A stretch of DNA of 64,000 nucleotides from Azotobacter salinestris (GTDB lineage: Bacteria; Pseudomonadota; Gammaproteobacteria; Pseudomonadales; Pseudomonadaceae), in the NCBI RefSeq assembly GCF_009363155.1, contig NZ_CP045302.1:4356001-4420000 (forward strand), given 5' to 3'. The notes under the pieces are model-generated. The model had not been told where the DNA came from. It did not search any database and saw only the letters and a program-made list of their open reading frames with translations. Shown here piece by piece: positions 57,687 to 64,000 of the stretch. How positions within the stretch are numbered: the stretch's first letter is position 1; the number at the start of each line of letters is the position of its first letter. The position numbers were made by a program, and so were the translations under genes.

Positions 57687-58239
57687 CGGGAAACTCGGAC
57701 AAGGGAGCGGGTGTATTTCACCAGAATCGGGAAGTCTTTTTCAGGATTTCCTTAAGGCGCCGCTTTGCAACCAGTACAGTCCAGCTCTACAGGCTTTCCC
57801 GTGCTTCGTTGCCAGCCAAGCACTTGGAGGTCGATATCGAGGCTCTCATCGATGGCAAGCCTCAGCATTTTCTGATGAACCTGAACAAGGATCAGTTGCG
57901 TGGTTGGCAGGTCGAGGAGACTCCATTCCTGGAGCTGCCTGCCAATAGCGACAGGGAGGCAGACGCTGCCCCGGCTCTGAGGACTGTCGACAAGAAACAG
58001 GGCTTTTCCCTGCAGCGTTTTCAATCCAATCCAGCTGATTTCCAGCAGTCGCGCATGCGCATCGTCACTGTACAGGGGGGGATTGCCGACGGGGCATTTG
58101 TGGGCGTCGACGAGGAAGGCTACCTCGTTCTCCAACGTCATCTGGGCGGTGGGGGGACTGCTAGCTATAGGCTTAGTCCGCAGAGCATCCGGTCGGTCGA
58201 GTTGCTCCAGCCCTGAGATTTGCCCGTGCGTCATGTCTA

Positions 58240-59278
58240 GAGCCTTTTCATCCTGACTGGCCATAGCCGTAATGGCGGATATAACGTTCGCATTCGGCGG
58301 CCGGAAAGCGCTCCAGCAAGGTGCCGATGGCCGACCACAGGGCATCGACCGTGCGGGCGGCGGCCTTACGCAGCAGCGGCTTCAGCTTCGCGAACACCTG
58401 CTCGATCGGGTTGTAATCTGGACTGTACGGCGGCAAATAGCACAGCTCGGCACCGCGCGCCTGGATGGCCTCCCGCACACCGGCAACCTTGTGCGAGCCG
58501 AGGTTGTCCATCACCACGATGTCTCCGGCGCCCTGGGTGGGCGCCAGCGCCTGCTCGACCCAGGTGCGAAACGCCTGCCCGTTGATCGGCCCGTCGAGAA
58601 CCAGCGGAGCGAACAGCCCTTCGCTACGCAGCGCACAGACGAAGGTGGTCGTCTTCCAGTGGCCATGGGGCACCTGTCCCGGGCAGCGCCGCCCGCGTGG
58701 CGAGCGTCCCCGACTCGGGCTCATGTTCGTGCTCGCCCAGGTCTCGTCGAGAAACACCACGCGGCGCACGTCGAATCGGGATTGCCCGGCGGCCCAGGCG
58801 TGTCGAGCCTGCGCTACGTCGGCACGTTGCCGCTCGGCGGCCTGGAATGACTTTTTTTGAGCGTCAGCCCCAACCGCCCCAGCGTCTTCCACAGCGTGGT
58901 CAGGCTCACCCGCACGCCATGCTCGGCCTCGACCCACTGGCACAACTGCGTCAGTGTCTGCTCGGGCGCCGCGGCCACGCGCTCGGTCAGCGCCCCTTCG
59001 AGCCCCTGGAGTCGAGGGGGTGGACCCCGGCATTGACCTGGCCCAGTTGCTGTCGCGAGCGTGCCCGCGCCACATAGGACTCGCTCACCGCGAAGCGCCT
59101 GGCCACCTCGCGAGTCGAGCCGTCGGCCGCCAGCACCCGATCGCGCAGATCCTGCCCGTAGGCCTGCCCTCGACGCCATCCCATGAGCCACCTCCCGCGT
59201 TGCCGAACCCATGCCTCCGTTCAGCTTGGCTGCCCGGTCCCGGCTCGGCCACAACCACTAGTCAGGCCAAAAATGCTC
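58240..59278 (-). mobile_element. IS630-family insertion sequence (element 2)
   Basis: 1039 bases flanked by TA (58238-58239 and 59279-59280). Terminal inverted repeats: GAGCCTTTTCATCCTGACT at the left and GAGCATTTTTGGCCTGACT at the right. It contains one transposase reading region on the minus strand, spread over three frames. It is the outermost layer of the stack of elements upstream of htpG. Confidence 0.85.
58248..59184 (-). pseudogene. IS630-family transposase in three frames
   Basis: Part 1 (from 59184, MGWRRGQAYGQDLRDRVLAAD) is a HTH region. It shifts frame near 59020-59035 within a C-rich stretch. Part 2 (EGALTERVAAAPEQTLTQLC to LGLTLKK) follows, then a second shift at A7G (about 58853-58860). 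Part 3 carries the DDE catalytic domain (RRVVFLDETWAST, VVMDNLGSHK, YSPDYNPIEQVFAKLK). The second shift fits a -1 slip on A-AAA-AAG, which some IS630 elements use on purpose. The first looks like a real mutation, so the gene is probably dead. Confidence 0.75.
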
Positions 59279-59281
59279 TAG

Positions 59282-60136
59282 GGGCTGTTGACGTTTCGAG
59301 CCAGAGGCGTTGATGAAGAAGAGCAAACCCGCAGAATTCAGGCTCCCAGCCCGATAATCCCGCGAGTTTGCAATGCCCCGATTGATGCTCAATGACGAAC
59401 TCTGGTCGAAGCTGGAAAACGTGCTGCTTCAGCAAGCCATTTATCACAAGCCGGATCTGCGCATGACGGTCGAGGGGATGCTCTACCGGATGCGCGCCGG
59501 CGGCCCCTGGAGAGACCTGCCCAGCGCCTTCGGGCGTTGGAGCTCGGTCTACAAGCGCTTCAATGCGTGGTCGGCGGCCGGCAAGTGGCTCAAGGTTTTC
59601 CAGGCGTTGATCGAGGAGCCCGATCTCGAGTGGGCCTTCATCGATGGCACCTACATGAAGGCCCATCAGCACAGTAGCGGTGCTGCCAGCGATCAGCCCG
59701 AGGCCATCGGCAAAAGCCGCGCGGGACACACGAGCAAGATCCACCTGGCCGTCGATGCGCATGGCTTGCCGGTGGCTTTCGAGATCACCGGGGGCAACGT
59801 CAACGACTGCACTTCGGCCCCCGAGTTGATTGCGCAGTTGCCGTCTGCCGAGGCGATCGTGGCCGACAAGGGCCATGAAAGCGAGCGCGTTCGCGAACAG
59901 ATCGAGGCGCAGGGGGCACGGGCGGTCATTCCCCGAAAGCGCAACTCGCTCAAGGGCAATGGCGATCTGGACCGGGGGCTGTATCGCTACCGGCATCTGG
60001 TCGAGAACGCCTTTGCACGGCTTAAACATCACCGAGCCGTAGCGTTCCGCTACGACAAGCTGAAGCGAAATTACGAGAGCATGGTAGCCATGGCCTGTGG
60101 GTTTTTATGGCTCCCCATGTGAATCGTCAACAGGCC
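59282..60136 (+). mobile_element. IS5-family insertion sequence (element 3), about 855 bp
   Basis: Terminal inverted repeats GGGCTGTTGACGTTTC (left) and GGCCTGTTGACGATTC (right). The target duplication is CTAG: left copy 59278-59281, right copy starting at 60137 but itself split by later insertions, so its final G is at 62433. CTAG fits the YTAR rule. Size and ends fit the IS427/IS1031-type subgroup. Confidence 0.85.
59373..60122 (+). CDS. IS5-family transposase (intact)
   Basis: 249 residues in one frame. It begins MPRLMLNDELWSKLENVLL, with the DUF4096-type N-terminal domain GMLYRMRAGGPWRDLPSAFGRW, and then the DDE domain: WAFIDGTYMKAHQ, ITGGNVNDC, VADKGHES and HLVENAFARLKHHRAVAFRYDK. All catalytic acidic residues appear present, so the element may be active. 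Expression is probably low from its own end-proximal promoter. Confidence 0.92.
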   Translation: MPRLMLNDELWSKLENVLLQQAIYHKPDLRMTVEGMLYRMRAGGPWRDLPSAFGRWSSVYKRFNAWSAAGKWLKVFQALIEEPDLEWAFIDGTYMKAHQHSSGAASDQPEAIGKSRAGHTSKIHLAVDAHGLPVAFEITGGNVNDCTSAPELIAQLPSAEAIVADKGHESERVREQIEAQGARAVIPRKRNSLKGNGDLDRGLYRYRHLVENAFARLKHHRAVAFRYDKLKRNYESMVAMACGFLWLPM

Positions 60137-60139
60137 CTA

Positions 60140-61323
60140 GTGGCCTGTCTGGTTAATCCAATAACTCATTCCGAATAACTGCCAGCTTTGCTCGATGCAC
60201 CGAGCCGATAATCGACTCAGCCGTTTTATTCCAGCGGAACGGCTTGGCCGAATGTTCGTTATGAGCCTCAATGAACCGACGAATAGCCGCTCTCAGATCA
60301 GCCACGCTGCTGAAGGCGTCACGATAAAGCGCCCGTCTTTCCAGCTGCGCAAACCAGCTCTCCACGGCGTTCAGCCACGAGGTGCTGGTCGGCGTGAAGT
60401 GCAGTTTGAAACGGGGATGCTTCTCCAGCCATTCCGTGACGGCAGCCGTCTTGTGGGTCAAGCTGTTGTCCAGAATCACATGCAGGTCCAGCTCGGTGGG
60501 GGTGCTGCGGTCGATCTGTCGAAGGAACTGCAGAAACTCCCTGGCCCTGTGTCGCTGAGTGATACGGCCCATGACCTTGCCCGTCAGGATGTCGAAGGCG
60601 GCATACAAGCTGGCCGTCCCATGACGCTTGTAGTCATGCGTCCGCCGCTCAACCTGCCCGGACTTGAGCGGCAGCATGGGCTGCGTGCGATCCAGCGCCT
60701 GGATCTGCGTTTTTTCGTCAACAGACAGCACAAGGGCGTTGTCGGGCGGATTCAAGTACAGCCCGACGACATCGACCACTTTGTCTGCAAAGTGCGGATC
60801 GTTACTGATCTTGAAGGTTTTCAACCGGTGCGGCTCAAGATCGGCAGCCGCCCACACCTGTGCGACTTGCCAGATGCTGACCCCAGCGTACCTGGCCATC
60901 AATCGCAGGCTCCAGTGGGTAGCCTCGCGCGGCACTCGCTGGGTCGTCAGCGTCAGGATTTCCTTGATCTTCGCCTCGTCGAGCTTGCGCGGCGCTCCGC
61001 TGCGCCGCAGGTCACTCAGTCCCTCAAGACCAGCCTCCTGATAGCGCTTGCGCCATTTGAAGATCACTGGCGCGGAGACGTGCAACTGCTCGCTGATCTC
61101 CTTGGGCGTGAGGCCATTGGCCAGCAGCAACAGAATTCTGGCTCGCTGGCCGATGCTCTGAGGCAGCGACCCCAGGCGCAGCCAGCCTTGCAGCTTATCG
61201 GCATCACCGGAGTTCAAGAGAAAAGGGGCTGCTGGCCGGGCCATATGAATGCTCAACCCATGGCGATAGAGCGCACAGTATACTGGCCCGGCATTGGATT
61301 AACGAACTTTACAGACAGTCCAC
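60140..61323 (-). mobile_element. IS630-family insertion sequence (element 4)
   Basis: 1184 bases with ends GTGGCCTGTCTGGTTAATCC (left) and GTGGACTGTCTG (right, with a short extra stretch before GTTAATCC). It is flanked by TA at 60138-60139 and 61324-61325. It is inserted in the TA of the right CTAG duplication of the preceding IS5 element. Confidence 0.88.
60153..61256 (-). CDS. IS630-family transposase (intact)
   Basis: 367 residues. The N-terminal helix-turn-helix (GLTPKEISEQLHVSAPVIFKW) is followed by the DDE domain: VLSVDEKTQIQALDRT, HVILDNSLTHK and STSWLNAVESWFAQLE. A single uninterrupted frame, consistent with an active element. The product cuts at TA dinucleotides. An upstream in-frame ATG is used; MARPAAPFLL four codons later is an alternative start. 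Confidence 0.93.
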   Translation of the reverse strand: MSIHMARPAAPFLLNSGDADKLQGWLRLGSLPQSIGQRARILLLLANGLTPKEISEQLHVSAPVIFKWRKRYQEAGLEGLSDLRRSGAPRKLDEAKIKEILTLTTQRVPREATHWSLRLMARYAGVSIWQVAQVWAAADLEPHRLKTFKISNDPHFADKVVDVVGLYLNPPDNALVLSVDEKTQIQALDRTQPMLPLKSGQVERRTHDYKRHGTASLYAAFDILTGKVMGRITQRHRAREFLQFLRQIDRSTPTELDLHVILDNSLTHKTAAVTEWLEKHPRFKLHFTPTSTSWLNAVESWFAQLERRALYRDAFSSVADLRAAIRRFIEAHNEHSAKPFRWNKTAESIIGSVHRAKLAVIRNELLD

Positions 61324-61325
61324 TA

Positions 61326-62430
61326 TTAATCCGGCAATCCAATACCCCAAATCATGCCGCATAGGCTATTTTGGGGTGCCTGAAGTACGAGCGAATTCGC
61401 TCGGGCTTTGATTGCAGGCGGCGCATGACCGAACGAACACGTCCTTCCAGAGCCTCCCGGCTTCTCGCGCTCGGCCCGCTGCGCACCTGCTGCTTGAGGT
61501 CGCCATTGAGGTACTCGTCCGGGTTGAGCTCCGGGGCGTACGCAGGCAGAAAGAACACCTCGATCCGCTCTCGTCGCTCGCCCAGCCAGGCTTTCACTGT
61601 CTTGCAGTGATGCACGCGCAGGTTGTCCAGGATCAGGAACACCTTGCGCCCTTGGGTGTCCCGGATCAGCCGCCCCAGGAAGCGGATCAACACAGTCGCC
61701 GTCATGGTTTCCCGGTACAGCATGAAGCGCAGCTTGCCCCGGTTGGTCACCGTCGAAATCATGTTCGTGGCAAAGCGGCTTCCACTGACCTCGCGTACCG
61801 GCGTTCGCCCTGTCGGGGCGTAGCTGCGCCCCGCGTGGCTATCGCTGCGCAAGCCGGTTTCATCGCCCCAGTGAATCTCGCCGCTCTCGGCCTTGGCACG
61901 CTGTTCGATCTTCGGGTACTCGGTCTTCAACCAGCGCTGTATCGCCTCGGGCTGCTGCTGATAGGCGCGCTTCAACGGCCGCTGCGGGGTATAGCCCCAA
62001 CGCTTGAGGTATTCGCCGACCGTCCGGATCGGCATCTGAAAACCACAGTGCAGGGCGATCAGGGCCTGTACCGCCTCCCGAGTCCAGAGCGCGAAAGCGA
62101 GCTTCAGCTGGTCTGGCATGGTATCGAGCAGCAACGTGCGAATCAGCGCCTCCTGCTCCGGGCTGAGGCTGCGGCGCTCTCCTGGCAGTGACCCGCGCTG
62201 GCCACCCTCGATGGCAGCCGCCTTGCCCTGGCGCTGCGCCACCTCAACCCAGTGCGCCACGGTGCGCAGATGAACGCCAACGGCTTCGCCGATGGCTCGG
62301 TAGGTATACCCCTGCTCGCGCATGCGAAGGGCGATGGCGCGTTTTTCGCGCTGTTCCAGGGGGCTGAGGCTTCGGGCGTCACGGGTCATCGGGAAAATGC
62401 TGATTATGCCCTATTTTATTGCCGGATTAA
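61326..62430 (-). mobile_element. IS630-family insertion sequence (element 5)
   Basis: 1105 bases with ends TTAATCCGGCAATCC (left) and TTAATCCGGCAATAA (right) and TA at 61324-61325 and 62431-62432. The left TA is also the right TA of the previous IS630 element, so the two abut with no spacer. It is the likely source of the MITE at 57101-57213. Confidence 0.9.
61352..62389 (-). CDS. IS630-family transposase (intact)
   Basis: 345 residues. The helix-turn-helix is YTYRAIGEAVGVHLRTVAHW; the DDE residues lie in GEIHWGDETGLRSD, LILDNLRVHHCK and YAPELNPDEYLNGDLK. One frame with no stop. It differs clearly from the other two IS630 transposases in the window (different HTH spacing and ends), so the three are separate lineages. 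It presumably recognises the TTAATCCGGCAAT ends shared with the MITE. Confidence 0.94.
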   Translation of the reverse strand: MTRDARSLSPLEQREKRAIALRMREQGYTYRAIGEAVGVHLRTVAHWVEVAQRQGKAAAIEGGQRGSLPGERRSLSPEQEALIRTLLLDTMPDQLKLAFALWTREAVQALIALHCGFQMPIRTVGEYLKRWGYTPQRPLKRAYQQQPEAIQRWLKTEYPKIEQRAKAESGEIHWGDETGLRSDSHAGRSYAPTGRTPVREVSGSRFATNMISTVTNRGKLRFMLYRETMTATVLIRFLGRLIRDTQGRKVFLILDNLRVHHCKTVKAWLGERRERIEVFFLPAYAPELNPDEYLNGDLKQQVRSGPSARSREALEGRVRSVMRRLQSKPERIRSYFRHPKIAYAA

Positions 62431-62517
62431 TAGCTGCTTGAAATCTCATCCCGATGCCCCATTTACAGGGAATCACTGGGATTGCGGCATATGCCATCTG
62501 TATGGAGTCAGACGACC

Positions 62518-64000
62518 ATGAGTGCGGAAACTCAAAAAGAAACGCTGGGCTTCCAGGCCGAGGTGAAGCAACTACTTCATCTGATGATTCATTCGCTCTA
62601 TTCCAACAAGGAAATCTTTCTCCGTGAGCTGGTTTCCAACGCTTCCGATGCGGCCGACAAATTGCGCTTTGAGGCCCTGTCCAAGCCTGAGCTGTTTGAG
62701 GATGGTGCGGCTTTGAAGATCCGCATTAGTTTTGACAAGGATGCGAAGACTATCCTGCTCGAGGATAACGGTATCGGCATGAGTCGCGAAGATGCGGTCC
62801 TCCACTTGGGAACCATTGCCAAATCCGGGACCGCTGATTTCCTGAAGAGTCTCTCGGGTGACCAGAAGAAAGACTCCCACCTGATTGGCCAGTTTGGTGT
62901 GGGTTTCTACTCTGCCTTCATTGTCGCCGAGAAGGTCGAGGTGTTCAGCCGCCGGGCTGGCCTGCCGGTCAGTGAGGGCGTGCATTGGGTATCGCAGGGT
63001 GAGGGTGAGTTCGATGTCTCGACAATCGAGAGGCCGGAGCGGGGTACCAGAATTGTCCTGCATCTGAAGAGTGGGGAAGAAGAGTTCGCCGATGGATGGC
63101 GTTTGCGCAACATTATCAGAAAGTACTCCGACCACATCGCTTTGCCCATTGAACTGCCAAAAGAGTGCTTCGGTGATGAGAGGGACAGCTCGGCTGCAGT
63201 CGAGTGGGAAACTGTAAACCGTGCCAGTGCCTTGTGGACTCGCCCTCGCAGTGAAATCAAAGACAACGAGTATCAAGAGTTCTACAAGCATGTCGCTCAT
63301 GATTTCCAAGATGCTCTGAGCTGGAGCCACAACAAGGTCGAGGGCAAACTGGAGTACACCTCGCTGCTCTATGCGCCTAGTCACGCTCCCTTCGATCTCT
63401 ATCACCGCGATGCACCTAAAGGGCTGAAGCTTTATGTGCAGCGCGTATTCATCATGGACCAGGCCGATGAGTTCCTGCCTCTGTACTTGCGTTTCATCAA
63501 GGGGGTAGTGGATTCCAATGATCTGTCGCTGAATGTATCCCGTGAAATCCTGCAAAAGGACCCCATCATCGACTCGATGAAGTCTGCGCTGACTAAGCGT
63601 GTGCTGGATATGCTGGAAAAACTGGCGAAGGGCGAGCCTGAGAAGTACAAGAGCTTCTGGAGAGCCTTCGGCCAGGTGCTCAAGGAGGGGCCGGCAGAGG
63701 ATTTCGCAAATAGAGAGCGTATTGCTGGTCTTCTGCGCTTTGCTTCTACCAAGGATGAATCCGGTGACCAGAGTGTCGCTCTGGCAGATTACATGGAGCG
63801 GATGCGTGAGGGGCAGGACAAGATCTACTATCTCACAGGCGAAAGCTATACCCAGGTAAAAAACAGTCCCCACTTGGAAATTTTCCGCAAGAAAGGGATT
63901 GAGGTACTGCTGCTGACTGATCGTATCGACGAGTGGCTGATGGGGTATCTCACCGACTTCAGTGGCAAGCAGTTTGTGGACATTGCTCGTGGTGATCTTG
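62518..64000 (+). CDS. htpG: Molecular chaperone HtpG (Hsp90), partial
   Basis: 494 codons are in the window and the frame is still open at its end; HtpG has about 625-640 residues. The N-terminal GHKL ATPase domain shows [20 protein letters not shown] (with SDAADKLR), DNGIGM, and [13 protein letters not shown]. The middle domain carries the conserved [10 protein letters not shown] and [19 protein letters not shown]. It is an ATP-dependent cytoplasmic chaperone. The IS stack ends 85 bases upstream of the ATG, so part of its promoter region may have been displaced or replaced. Confidence 0.97.
   Translation, partial: MSAETQKETLGFQAEVKQLLHLMIHSLYSNKEIFLRELVSNASDAADKLRFEALSKPELFEDGAALKIRISFDKDAKTILLEDNGIGMSREDAVLHLGTIAKSGTADFLKSLSGDQKKDSHLIGQFGVGFYSAFIVAEKVEVFSRRAGLPVSEGVHWVSQGEGEFDVSTIERPERGTRIVLHLKSGEEEFADGWRLRNIIRKYSDHIALPIELPKECFGDERDSSAAVEWETVNRASALWTRPRSEIKDNEYQEFYKHVAHDFQDALSWSHNKVEGKLEYTSLLYAPSHAPFDLYHRDAPKGLKLYVQRVFIMDQADEFLPLYLRFIKGVVDSNDLSLNVSREILQKDPIIDSMKSALTKRVLDMLEKLAKGEPEKYKSFWRAFGQVLKEGPAEDFANRERIAGLLRFASTKDESGDQSVALADYMERMREGQDKIYYLTGESYTQVKNSPHLEIFRKKGIEVLLLTDRIDEWLMGYLTDFSGKQFVDIARGDL

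Larger units (their letters stand above)
56485..57751 (-). mobile_element. IS5-family insertion sequence (element 1), carrying a MITE
   Basis: 1267 bases including a 113-bp MITE and its TA. It is flanked by TTAA (56481-56484 and 57752-57755), which fits the YTAR target rule of IS5-group elements. The imperfect terminal repeats begin GGATGGTCTGAAGTAG at the left and GGAAATCCTGAAAAAG at the right. The single transposase gene is on the minus strand. The element interrupts the 408-residue membrane-protein gene. Confidence 0.85.
55719..58216 (+). pseudogene. Membrane protein gene split by an IS5-family element
   Basis: The 5' part (55719-56484) and the 3' part (57756-58216) join in frame once the element and one copy of its TTAA duplication are removed. 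This gives 1227 bases, 409 codons with the stop. The codons across the join read V-I-K-D-S-L-R-R-R-F-A-T-S-T-V-Q. The intact protein would have two to three N-terminal membrane segments (LILGGLLLVVGGLTWLI, LLPPVTLLFILLKW and a third near residue 70) and a beta-rich soluble part. I do not recognise the family. With the IS present, the 5' part ends at residue 258 with three IS-encoded residues. Confidence 0.85.

Noticed and set aside
56480..57755. A nine-base direct repeat TCCTTAAGG at both ends of the IS5 element
   Set aside because: Only TTAA is the target duplication, which fits the YTAR rule and restores the gene frame. The extra matching bases come from chance similarity between element ends and host sequence.

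Overview
The window is high-GC gammaproteobacterial DNA. Gene content and order point to the Pseudomonadaceae (Pseudomonas or Azotobacter type): pepN with a DUF2797 gene and a YeaC-type gene; a large gdhB-type NAD-glutamate dehydrogenase beside a MoxR/Bat cluster; pyrD-rmf-rlmKL; dacB and dgt; an OprD-family porin; and htpG. The species call is inference. No rRNA or tRNA gene was seen.

Layout. 1-7400: end of a sensor kinase, HIT protein, slyX, a membrane cold-shock-domain protein, YeaC-type gene, DUF2797 gene, pepN and a CoA-transferase. 7820-14606 (minus): a tightly overlapping operon moxR - DUF58 - DUF4381 - VWA - VWA/TPR - batD, followed by gdhB on the plus strand. 19.9-35.4 kb: mostly core metabolism and housekeeping (alpha/beta hydrolase, Tat-type aldo/keto reductase, pyrD, rmf, rlmKL, dacB, a FUSC-like membrane protein, dgt, a YqjK/YqjE/YqjD-like trio, glutaredoxin-like protein, thermonuclease-like protein, VanZ-like protein).

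35.7-41.1 kb is a decayed or repurposed type I-E CRISPR-Cas locus. All five Cascade subunits are present (Cse1, Cse2, Cas7, Cas5, Cas6e). Cas3 is reduced to a 198-residue in-frame remnant, the Cse1 stop codon is missing so the frame runs into Cse2, and cas1-cas2 are absent. Directly after cas6e lie four degenerate I-E repeats: two pairs, each spaced exactly 61 nt. The locus looks unable to acquire spacers or cut DNA, but could still make an effector complex.

41.1-55.3 kb holds a dienelactone hydrolase, an OprD-type porin, an acyltransferase-like protein, a peptidyl-prolyl isomerase, a LysR/azoreductase pair, a DEAD-box helicase, a two-gene ergothioneine operon (egtB-egtD), an ATM1-type ABC exporter and another LysR gene.

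55.7-62.4 kb is an insertion-sequence island just upstream of htpG. A 408-codon gene is split by an IS5-family element, which itself carries a 113-bp MITE. Next comes a stack of four elements (IS630, IS5, IS630, IS630) nested into a single TA dinucleotide. Target duplications at every junction let the ancestral sequence be rebuilt base by base. htpG begins at 62518 and runs off the window.
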